From positions 1 to 21,684 of the forward strand of contig JANNND010000130.1 of NCBI GenBank assembly GCA_031398365.1: a stretch of DNA of 21,684 nucleotides, read 5' to 3'. A program made the translations under genes and the position numbers. The notes under the pieces are model-generated. The model was not told the origin of the DNA, did not search any database, and saw only the letters and a list, made by a program, of their open reading frames with translations. Below, in pieces: positions 15,161-21,672 of this stretch (its first letter is position 1; each line of letters opens with the position of its first letter). The stretch comes from JAFDVL01 sp031398365. Lineage in GTDB: Bacteria > Acidobacteriota > Blastocatellia > RBC074.

Positions 15161-16572
15161 TGCCGTTGCCCTTTCCAGATGGTTGCCACCGCGACGCCGA
15201 ACATCAATATTGACAAGGTCGCCAGCAGCAACTGCGGGATTCGCTTGACCTCTGTTTGAGGGAATGGATAGGTGAATGACGCGGCTTTGGTGAGCGGCGC
15301 GGCATCCGCTAATGATGACCCTTTGATAATCGGGAACGTGCGTTCTGCCGTCGCCAATGCTTGTGCGGCAGGGCTGTTGAAGTACAGGCGCAAGCGCGGG
15401 AAGTTGCCTTCTAAATACTCGAACACGTTTTGCACTTTGTGTGCGACATCGCCCGTACCATTGCTGTCCAAATCGTAGCCGTCGTAATCGCTCCAGAAAT
15501 TATTTTTCCAGCGCGTGTTCGTCTCTCTGCCGACCAACAGCAACGGGCTTAAATTTTCGACAAAGTTGTTGCCGGAAAATTCGCAATTGTCGCTGCTCGC
15601 AAAAATCTGCATTGCCACATCGTTTTCGGCGATGACATTGTTCAGAAAACGGCTATTGCGCAACGCTTCCAGGAACACGCCACACGCGTTGCTGATAATG
15701 AAATTGTCTTCGGCCAGGCAATCGTCGCAAGCCTGAAACAGGATGCCAAACGAACTGAAGCCGCGATTGTTGATGAAAGCGTTGCGACGAAGCTGAATGC
15801 GTTTGGAATACATAATCGCCGCGCCTGCAATGTTGTCGGAGAAAATGTTGTCTGAAAAATTGTTGTCGTCCGAGTTCATGAAATGCAGACCGTAGCGCAG
15901 CTTCGTGACGCGATTGTGCGTGATGCTATTGCCGGGACTGCTTTGGATATACAGGCCATCACGAGCCTCGGTGATCGTGTTATCTGTGATCGTGTTGTTA
16001 GGCGAGTTCCACAGATGCAGCCCCGCGCCGCGATCGCCCATTTCAAGTTCTGCACGACCCCGAATCATGTTGCGCTGAATCGTGTTGTCGGCGGATTTCA
16101 TCAGGTAGATGCCGTAGAGAATGTCGCGCAGTTCGTTGTCTTCGATACGATTGCGATTCGATTTTAAGAGCAGACCGGAATCTTCCTGCTGCAAATCGTT
16201 GCCACAATGTTCGACGATGAAGCCCTTGATCGTGCAGTTGTCAGCGGTGATGATGATCGTGCTGTCTCTGCCTGTGCCGCGCACGACGGGTTTGCCAATG
16301 CCGATGATCGTGAGCGATTTATCAAGCGTGAGATTTTCGTTGTACGTGCCAGCTTGGACTTGAATCGTATCGCTGGGTTGTGCGGTATTGATGGCGGTTT
16401 GAATGGATTGCGTGGGCGCGACGATGCGAACTTCGGCTTGCGCAGGGAGAGAAAAGGCAAAGAGCAGAAAAAATATTTCACCACAGAGACACAGAGGATT
16501 CACAGAGTTGCACAGAGAAAAAAACTCTGTGAACCTCTGCGTGATCTCTGTGTCTCTGTGGTGAAAAAACAT
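15157..16572 (-). CDS. nosD: NosD, periplasmic parallel-beta-helix NosZ maturation protein
   Basis: The 471-residue frame has a right-handed beta-helix body (about 60-350) of repeated N-x-I/N-x-F turns such as NSPNNTITDNTITEARDGLY, the defining NosD/CASH pattern, and a C-terminal transmembrane segment (about 447-467). NosD works with NosFY and NosL to build the CuZ cluster. The first ~35 codons lie in a palindromic repeat (16476-16566): the N-terminus reads like translated HHRDTE-type repeat, and only IFFLLFAFSLPAQA resembles a signal peptide. ATG 16572 has GAGG upstream within the end of the preceding gene; an in-frame GTG at 16503 would give MNPLCLCGEIFFLLF and is an alternative start. The start is therefore uncertain while the rest is firm. 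Confidence 0.92.
   Translation of the reverse strand: MFFHHRDTEITQRFTEFFSLCNSVNPLCLCGEIFFLLFAFSLPAQAEVRIVAPTQSIQTAINTAQPSDTIQVQAGTYNENLTLDKSLTIIGIGKPVVRGTGRDSTIIITADNCTIKGFIVEHCGNDLQQEDSGLLLKSNRNRIEDNELRDILYGIYLMKSADNTIQRNMIRGRAELEMGDRGAGLHLWNSPNNTITDNTITEARDGLYIQSSPGNSITHNRVTKLRYGLHFMNSDDNNFSDNIFSDNIAGAAIMYSKRIQLRRNAFINNRGFSSFGILFQACDDCLAEDNFIISNACGVFLEALRNSRFLNNVIAENDVAMQIFASSDNCEFSGNNFVENLSPLLLVGRETNTRWKNNFWSDYDGYDLDSNGTGDVAHKVQNVFEYLEGNFPRLRLYFNSPAAQALATAERTFPIIKGSSLADAAPLTKAASFTYPFPQTEVKRIPQLLLATLSILMFGVAVATIWKGQRQ
16476..16566. repeat. Palindromic CACCACAGAGACACAGAGG repeat inside the 5' end of nosD
   Basis: The left arm 16476-16517 starts TTTCACCACAGAGACACAG and the right arm 16525-16566 is its near-perfect inverse, around a loop of about 7 bp. 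It belongs to the same word family as the repeat at 7642-7714. It begins six to nine bases after the stop of the NosB-like gene and is contained wholly in the nosD reading frame, between its ATG and the signal-peptide core. In the transcript it forms a roughly 40-bp hairpin starting just after the nosD start codon, which could limit NosD translation. Confidence 0.85.
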
Positions 16573-16574
16573 CT

Positions 16575-17255
16575 CTACGCCTCACTGTTTTTCCGCGACA
16601 ACCAGATCGCTAGAAACATCAACAACCCAAACGCAATCAGCGCAAACGAAGCAATGTCGGGATAGCTGTAGACCGTGAAGTTGCCCACGACCTCTGTTCC
16701 CAACATTGGTGGCGTGAACGGTTCCACTTTGATCGCGGCTTGCGGGTCAAGGTTGTGACCGTACAAATACATCCGATGGTAAAAGCTCCAAAACGAATAC
16801 AGCCCAAACCAGGTGAACAAAACAGCCACATCCACGAGCTTCGACATCTTGCCCAACACCATGGCGCGCAAGGCCAAAATCATCAGCCCGCCAATCGCAA
16901 ACGGCAGCCAGGTGAATTCGCTGAATTCGCTTTCCAGCAACGGGCGCATGCCGATGTAATGATTCAGCGAATTGATTTCGCGCAGGTCATCGCGGTTGCT
17001 GGTTTTTGTGCCTTCTAATTGATACGCATAAATCGTGAGCCGCAAGCCGTCCGTGTATTGGTTGGAGAAAAACGTCATCTGCCACAACGGAAAGATGAAC
17101 GCCGGAATCAGCACCAGCACCGCCAGCAAAATCACGACACGGCTCTTGAGTGTTAGGGAATGCTCGAAGAATTCATATTCCTTGAGCAACAACTGACTGA
17201 GCCACGATTTCGGCGCAGGCTTTTGCAAGTTGAGTGATTCTTGTGCGGTTGTCAT
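16575..17255 (-). CDS. NosB-like four-helix membrane protein of clade II nos clusters
   Basis: The 226-residue protein has four hydrophobic segments at about 38-60, 114-133, 140-158 and 200-219 and a conserved-looking periplasmic section with RLTIYAYQLEG and REINSLNHYIGM (H99), plus H160 and H167 in FYHRMYLYGHNLDP. Position directly after nosZ and before nosD matches the place of nosB, the membrane protein of unknown function found in clade II nos operons such as that of Wolinella. The assignment rests on place and size more than on sequence. It starts with GAGG about 6 bp upstream and its stop lies 2 bp before the nosD ATG. A role in electron or copper supply to NosZ is conjecture. Confidence 0.75.
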   Translation of the reverse strand: MTTAQESLNLQKPAPKSWLSQLLLKEYEFFEHSLTLKSRVVILLAVLVLIPAFIFPLWQMTFFSNQYTDGLRLTIYAYQLEGTKTSNRDDLREINSLNHYIGMRPLLESEFSEFTWLPFAIGGLMILALRAMVLGKMSKLVDVAVLFTWFGLYSFWSFYHRMYLYGHNLDPQAAIKVEPFTPPMLGTEVVGNFTVYSYPDIASFALIAFGLLMFLAIWLSRKNSEA

Positions 17256-17265
17256 AGATTACCTC

Positions 17266-17384
17266 GGTGGTTGGTGGCTGGTGGTTGGTGGCTGGTTGAA
17301 TTCGTATCCGAAGGTTTAGCTTCAGTAAAAACTCAATCTCAAAGATAGATCACCAGTCACCAGCCACCAACCATCAACCACCAC
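17266..17384. repeat. Inverted arms of the GGTTGGTGGCTGG word family between nosZ and the NosB-like gene
   Basis: The left arm (about 17266-17296) is two tandem copies of GGTGGTTGGTGGCT; the right arm (17351-17384) is the inverted form with CACCAGCCACCAACC. They share a perfect GGTTGGTGGCTGGTG core. On the minus strand the element begins 3 bp after the nosZ stop and reaches about 10 bp before the ribosome binding site of the next gene. It could fold as a hairpin protecting the nosZ 3' end or reducing readthrough into the maturation genes. Confidence 0.75.
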
Positions 17385-17387
17385 TCA

Positions 17388-19286
17388 TCACTTCTTCGCC
17401 ACAGCCCCGCCTGTCGGTTTGACGATCAGGTAGGACTGCATCTCCTGATGTAGTGCCGAGCAGAAGTTCGTGCAGTAATACGGGAACACGCCCGGCTTAT
17501 CAGCCACAAACGTGACGGTCTTCGTCTCGCCCGGATCAATCACGATATTGATGTTGTATTCGTTGATGCCGAGGCCGTGCAGTTCGTCCGTTGTTTGCTC
17601 AATGTTTGTGACATGAATCGTGACCTTGTCGCCTTGATTCACTTCGAGCTTAATGGGATCAAAGCTGCTGCGTACCGCTACCATTTTCACCGTCACGTTG
17701 TTGCCGCTACGTTCGACCTTCGCATCTTTGATGTCCCAAATCGCATTTGGATTTTTGTTTTCCGCTTGGGGATACACCTCAATCGGCTTGATCTTGTCGG
17801 CCTTGATCATCTGCGAGTAATGCGGCTCCGGTTCAGTGAATGCGTCATAAAGCACCTTCATCTTGTCGCCGCCGATGTTGATGAGTTGCGAGCTTTCCGG
17901 CTGCGAGGGGCCAACGTTCAAGTGTCGCCCGTGCGAAAGTTTGTTGAGGGCAACCAGATACTTTCCATCGGGGTTGACCGTGTCGCCTTCGGCTGCAACC
18001 AAGTGACCGATGTTATAGGCAATCGGCACTTTGTCCACGACTTCCCACGTGCCGAGTTTCCATTTCGCGACGGCGCTTTCGACAAACAAGCTGGTGTAGG
18101 CAAAGCCCTGATTGTCGAATTGCGTGTGCAGCGGGCCGAGGCCGACGTTGACTTCGGCTTCCTTGACGCTTTCATATTTCAGCACCGGAATGCCGTCTTC
18201 TTCGCCCGCGAAATCTTTCGCCGCAATCGCCTTCAGCATTTTCTCAACACTGAACGAGGTTGTGATGGATTGCAATTTGCCGCTGCCTATGAAGTATTTG
18301 CCATCAGGCGTGACATCCACGCCGTGCGGAGATTTGCTACACGGAACAAAATAGACAATGCCGGGTGTGACTTTCGGATCAATCACCTTCACGCCGCCGA
18401 TGTCTTTGATCTTGCCTTCTTTGACAGCCTTCTCGGCTTCTTTCCAATTCACCGCCGCAATGTAATCGCGGTCTTTCTGCGTCGAAGTGACTTCGAGTTT
18501 GCCGGTCGCGCGTTCCGAGTTGTAACAAGTCCAGAACGCCCAGCCTTCGCTTGGCCCTTTGCCCGCATCACCCAAATCGAAGTTGAACGGTGGCATCATG
18601 ATTTGCCAGCCCACACTCATCTCACCTGATTTGGAATCAATCGCAATGCCTGACACGATGCCGTTGTATTTGGTGGCATAGTCTTCAAGCGGCGCAACAG
18701 TGCCTTTTGGCAACGGCACCGAGAAGCGCGAGGCCGCCAACACGTATTCGGTGTTCGGCGTCACGAATGCGCCGCCGTGCAAGCCGGAGATGTTCGGCAC
18801 CGGACCGAGGATTTGTTTGGTTTTGAAATCGCGCAGATCAATGCGGGCGACGCGATTGTTGGCATTGTCATTCACGAAAAGCCAACGCCCATCGTAATCG
18901 CCTTTGGTTTCGCTGGCCGAAGGATGATGCACGTCACCCCAGCCAAAGCCGCCGAGCATCTTCTTTGATTCATCATCAAAGCCGTAACCCGTCGCCGGAT
19001 ATTGCGCGAACACCGGAATCGTCGAGATGTGCCGCATTGATGGGACTCCAGCGACATAGACGTTGCCGGAATGACCGCCGGAATAGAACAGATAATATTC
19101 ATCCAACGCGCCGGGCTCGATGTATGATGCCATTGCTGCAGCGGCATCTGCGCCCGCCGGCATCGCAGTTTGTAAGGGGCCTTGATTACAACTGACAAGA
19201 CCGAACGTGGCGATTGCCACCACCAATGCACCCGTGCCAAACCATTTAATTTTTGCTTTGTCCAAGTTTGATACCAAACGTTTCAT
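17388..19286 (-). CDS. nosZ: Nitrous oxide reductase, Sec/lipoprotein type (clade II-like)
   Basis: The 632-residue precursor has a Sec-type signal with lipobox GLVSC (Cys33), not the Tat signal of clade I enzymes, which is a clade II trait. A seven-bladed propeller follows. CuZ histidine candidates are H120 and H121 (DVHHPS), H170 (LHGG), H321 (SPHG), H387 (PLHTQF), H428 (GHLV) and H489 (EPEPHY). The C-terminal cupredoxin domain has the CuA site: H570, C605, C609, H613 and M616 in CTNFCSALHQEM. All expected ligands are present, so it should be active in reducing N2O to N2. A strong GGAGGA lies 4-5 bp before the ATG. The small cytochrome c gene is 75 bp upstream. No C-terminal haem extension of the Wolinella type is present. 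Confidence 0.97.
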   Translation of the reverse strand: MKRLVSNLDKAKIKWFGTGALVVAIATFGLVSCNQGPLQTAMPAGADAAAAMASYIEPGALDEYYLFYSGGHSGNVYVAGVPSMRHISTIPVFAQYPATGYGFDDESKKMLGGFGWGDVHHPSASETKGDYDGRWLFVNDNANNRVARIDLRDFKTKQILGPVPNISGLHGGAFVTPNTEYVLAASRFSVPLPKGTVAPLEDYATKYNGIVSGIAIDSKSGEMSVGWQIMMPPFNFDLGDAGKGPSEGWAFWTCYNSERATGKLEVTSTQKDRDYIAAVNWKEAEKAVKEGKIKDIGGVKVIDPKVTPGIVYFVPCSKSPHGVDVTPDGKYFIGSGKLQSITTSFSVEKMLKAIAAKDFAGEEDGIPVLKYESVKEAEVNVGLGPLHTQFDNQGFAYTSLFVESAVAKWKLGTWEVVDKVPIAYNIGHLVAAEGDTVNPDGKYLVALNKLSHGRHLNVGPSQPESSQLINIGGDKMKVLYDAFTEPEPHYSQMIKADKIKPIEVYPQAENKNPNAIWDIKDAKVERSGNNVTVKMVAVRSSFDPIKLEVNQGDKVTIHVTNIEQTTDELHGLGINEYNINIVIDPGETKTVTFVADKPGVFPYYCTNFCSALHQEMQSYLIVKPTGGAVAKK

Positions 19287-19361
19287 GGTGTCCTCCTTTT
19301 CGGGACTGGGTTGATGAGATTACTTTCTGGTGATGAATGAAGCCCCCGTCAATACTGCGCC

Positions 19362-19760
19362 TTACTTGCCGGGTTTGTTTTCATGAGCGTACTTCAAAAG
19401 CTCAATGGCCTTGCGCCTTTCGTCATCAGTCAGTTTGATTTTGTCTTTGAGAACCATTTGCATCGTTCCCGTGGGATTTTTCAGGAAGTTTTCGAGCGAC
19501 GTGCCGAACCGCTTCTGCACATCGGAGTAAGCGTCGGCGAGGTCAGGGCCAGACTTGTTTTGCGAGTCCAGTCCGAACGTGCTGACGGCATGGCATTCGG
19601 TGCAGCCTTTGCCTTGAAAGAAGGCTTTGCCTTCGGTCATCTCACTTGCACCGCCGCAACTAATCAGGATTGCGCTTGAGGTGAGCGTGATTGCCAATAG
19701 GGTGAGTTTGCTGAGTCTTGCGACTTGTTGAGGAGTTATTATCAGGAAGGCGTTTTTCAT
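19362..19760 (-). CDS. Small monoheme cytochrome c lipoprotein, probable electron donor in N2O/NO respiration
   Basis: The frame is open to 19943, but ATG 19760 with AAAGGA upstream gives a proper lipoprotein signal (MKNAFL..LTSSAILISC, Cys35). The mature protein of about 98 residues is a class I-like cytochrome c with haem motif CTECH (53-57), a GPDL segment after the motif, and Met100 or Met102 as likely axial ligand, followed by the C-terminal helix DDERRKAIELLKYA. Lengths and layout fit a soluble-domain cytochrome tethered to the membrane. Located between ric and nosZ, it is a natural donor to the CuA site of NosZ, since no nosR or nosC gene is present; that partnership is inferred. Confidence 0.88.
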   Translation of the reverse strand: MKNAFLIITPQQVARLSKLTLLAITLTSSAILISCGGASEMTEGKAFFQGKGCTECHAVSTFGLDSQNKSGPDLADAYSDVQKRFGTSLENFLKNPTGTMQMVLKDKIKLTDDERRKAIELLKYAHENKPGK

Positions 19761-19807
19761 GATGTCCTTTCTACGAGCAAAACGATTGATGATTACCGAT
19801 GTGAAAA

Positions 19808-20545
19808 TTAGATATGGGTCGCCAACGCTGTTTCGGTCGCCAACGCTTTGGGGAAAAGCAGGTTGTTTTCCAAATGAATATGTTGGTGTAAATCCGCTTC
19901 GAACTCGGTCAAGGCTTGATACAGCGCCTGATAGCTCATGCACGCCTCAGCGGGAACTGTGTAATCGCTGGTAATTGCGCGCATCTCTTTGAGCAAATCT
20001 CCCGCCGCATCATGCTCAAGGCTCATCATCCGCACCGGGTTTTGCACTGTGCCAAAGAACGCATGCGGCACTGGAGCATGATTCGCCAGCGCGGCTTCCA
20101 GCTTCGTCAGGTACGGGAACAGCATTTGCTCTTCCTTCAATAAATGTGGGTCTAGTTCTTCCTTCAAGGCGAGAAACGCCGTCTTGAGTTTCAGCAGTTC
20201 AGGATGGTGCTCGCTATGCACGGCACAGACCTTATTGACCAGCTTCTCAAGACGTGGCAACTCTGCTTTCGTATAGGTGTGATGTTTCTCTACGATGTGG
20301 TTGATCAAGGCCATCATTGAATCTGCGGGCCAATCGTGCAATTCGCTGGATGGCAAAGTGGCTGGTTCCACTTGCGCTAACGAGGCGGTGACCTGCTCGA
20401 CCGGAACCTTGGCTTTGACGCAGGCATCGGCCAACGTGCGATTGCCGCCACAGCAATAATCTATCCCCAGTTTTTCAAACACGCGGGTCGCACCCGGCAT
20501 CGTCACGGCTAATTCTCGCACTGTAGTTGCAACATTGATATTCAT
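19808..20545 (-). CDS. ric: Iron-sulfur cluster repair di-iron protein (Ric / ScdA / YtfE)
   Basis: The 245-residue protein has an N-terminal DUF542/ScdA_N domain with GIDYCCGGNRTLADAC (C31, C32), and a hemerythrin-like di-iron domain with ligand candidates H83/H88, H110-H114, H134, E138, H178, H220-H224 and E226. Ric proteins release iron to rebuild iron-sulfur clusters damaged by NO or oxidants, in the cytoplasm. AGGAG lies 7 bp before the ATG. It heads the denitrification cluster and is divergent from a Crp/Fnr regulator; a palindromic operator candidate lies 63 bp upstream. Its presence before the nor/nos genes fits protection from the NO that the cluster handles. Confidence 0.93.
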   Translation of the reverse strand: MNINVATTVRELAVTMPGATRVFEKLGIDYCCGGNRTLADACVKAKVPVEQVTASLAQVEPATLPSSELHDWPADSMMALINHIVEKHHTYTKAELPRLEKLVNKVCAVHSEHHPELLKLKTAFLALKEELDPHLLKEEQMLFPYLTKLEAALANHAPVPHAFFGTVQNPVRMMSLEHDAAGDLLKEMRAITSDYTVPAEACMSYQALYQALTEFEADLHQHIHLENNLLFPKALATETALATHI

Positions 20546-20578
20546 AGTAAAACTCCTTTCAGGTTGTTTCTGAGCTTG

Positions 20579-20619
20579 AGTGTAGAGGCGGGAAAAGCAG
20601 TTGGCTGTGACTTAAGTCA
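20579..20619 (-). promoter_or_regulatory. Crp/Fnr-type operator and promoter candidate for ric (TGACTTAAGTCA)
   Basis: TGACTTAAGTCA at 20608-20619 is a perfect 12-bp palindrome with TGAC half-sites separated by 4 bp, the layout of FNR/DNR/NnrR boxes. On the minus strand a -10-like TACACT occupies 20579-20584, and a start site near 20572 would put the palindrome centre (20613.5) at -41.5, the class II activator position. It lies between the divergent ric and regulator genes and could also affect the regulator. The spacing and sequence are seen; the function is inferred. Confidence 0.5.
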
Positions 20620-20679
20620 TCATCGTGAATTTATTTGCAGGCTTGCATCGCATCCATTGCAGCGCGAAGATAAGCGGCG

Positions 20680-21372
20680 ATGACCATAGACAAACTGGCG
20701 GCCCTACGCGGCACGATATTATTTGGCGAGTTAACCGAAACTGAACTGAGTGCTTTGGCTGAGCGTGCGGTCGAACGACGATTGGCACGGGGCGAAGTGT
20801 TGTTTATCGCCGGCGACGAAGCCGCCGGGTTGTTTGTGATTGCGGTGGGAGCGGTGCGCGCCTATCGCGAAGGTTTGGACGGACGCGAGCAGGTGATTCA
20901 CGTCGAACGCGCTGGGGCAACGATTGCGGAGCTGCCCGTCTTTGATGATCGCCCCTATCCGTCAACCGTTGCCGCAGAAGAAGAGACAATCGTGTTGTTC
21001 ATAGACAAGCGCGACGTGAAGCGATTGTGTTTGGACCATCCCAACATCGCGTTCGCGGCTTTGAAATTATTAGCGGGACGCTTGCGCCGCTGTGCCGAAT
21101 TGGTCGAGGCGTTATCGCTGCGCGAAGTAGATCAACGCCTGGCGCATTGGCTGTTGAGCGCGGCGCGCGTGCGCGGAACACGCGGTGGAGAGGGCTTGCA
21201 ATTCACCATGCATTTGACCAACCAACAAATCGCCGCCCGCATCGGCTCCGTGCGCGAAGTCGTTTCGAGAGCGTTGACGCGCCTGCAACAAAACGGATTG
21301 ATTGCGGTGGACGGTCGCACGATTTCGATTCCTGACGAGAATGCTTTGGAGATTTATGCGGACGGCAGCTGA
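20680..21372 (+). CDS. Crp/Fnr-family transcriptional regulator
   Basis: The 230-residue protein has an N-terminal cyclic-nucleotide-binding-like beta-barrel (about 10-110), a dimerisation helix (about 112-145) and a C-terminal winged HTH. The recognition helix has REVVSRAL (E193, S196, R197), the ExxSR signature of FNR-type binding to TTGAT/TGAC half-sites. There is no N-terminal Cys cluster; only C117 and C138 are present, so it is not an oxygen-sensing [4Fe-4S] FNR. A DNR-like NO/haem sensor is a fair guess from the divergent ric and nos genes, though no haem ligand is provable. It probably controls ric and the cluster via the palindrome at 20608. The ribosome binding site is weak, so the start is approximate. 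Confidence 0.88.
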   Translation: MTIDKLAALRGTILFGELTETELSALAERAVERRLARGEVLFIAGDEAAGLFVIAVGAVRAYREGLDGREQVIHVERAGATIAELPVFDDRPYPSTVAAEEETIVLFIDKRDVKRLCLDHPNIAFAALKLLAGRLRRCAELVEALSLREVDQRLAHWLLSAARVRGTRGGEGLQFTMHLTNQQIAARIGSVREVVSRALTRLQQNGLIAVDGRTISIPDENALEIYADGS

Positions 21373-21608
21373 GCATTGAGTTGTGCTTCGATGTCGGCAA
21401 TGGCGAGTTTCAGCCTCTGTTTATGCGCCTCTGAACGCGCGCGGCTGATTTGTTCACGCAAACGAGCGCGCGCCATTTGCAGGTTGGCGAGGCGGTCGCG
21501 CTCTGCAATTTCAGTGGTAGACAATTTCGGTGTCGCCGCCGTTAACTTGCGTTCTTCGGCCTCGGCAATTTGATCTTCAACCGATTTGCTTTCCCAACCA
21601 CGAGCCAT
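21354..21608 (-). CDS. Small charged coiled-coil protein, function unknown
   Basis: An 84-residue, Ala/Arg/Glu-rich protein, starting MARGWESKSVEDQIAEAEER, with helical coiled-coil heptads in roughly 35-80 (RDRLANLQMARARLREQI, then HKQRLKLAIADIEAQL). Its 3' end overlaps the last 19 bp of the Crp/Fnr gene convergently. The upstream ribosome binding site is weak. I have the impression that similar short proteins recur in Acidobacteriota, but I cannot assign a function. The amino acid make-up is protein-like and unlike an antisense shadow of the regulator, since most of it lies beyond that gene. Confidence 0.6.
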   Translation of the reverse strand: MARGWESKSVEDQIAEAEERKLTAATPKLSTTEIAERDRLANLQMARARLREQISRARSEAHKQRLKLAIADIEAQLNAQLPSA

Positions 21609-21624
21609 AAAGAAATCAAAGGAT

Positions 21625-21672
21625 TCTTTGACAGGATTGACAGGATTTGGAACAAGATTGACAGGATTAGTA
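21625..21672. repeat. GACAGGATT word-family copy at the window edge
   Basis: Three copies of the GACAGGATT word occur in TTGACAGGATTGACAGGATT and, after GGAACAAGA, TTGACAGGATTAG. The family is that of the arms at 4953-5045. No inverted partner is visible before the window ends, so this may be one arm of a further palindrome. It lies upstream of the small coiled-coil gene. Confidence 0.6.

Noticed and set aside
17266..17384. Possible CRISPR array in the GGTTGGTGGCTGG repeats
   Set aside because: Arms are inverted rather than regularly spaced direct repeats, and there are no unique spacers or cas genes.
19287..19330. TTGATGAGATTA near the nosZ start as an Fnr box
   Set aside because: The second half-site does not match ATCAA with the required 4-bp spacing.
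19761..19943. 61-codon upstream extension of the small cytochrome frame
   Set aside because: It would hide the lipoprotein signal and run into the ric gene; ATG 19760 has a ribosome binding site.
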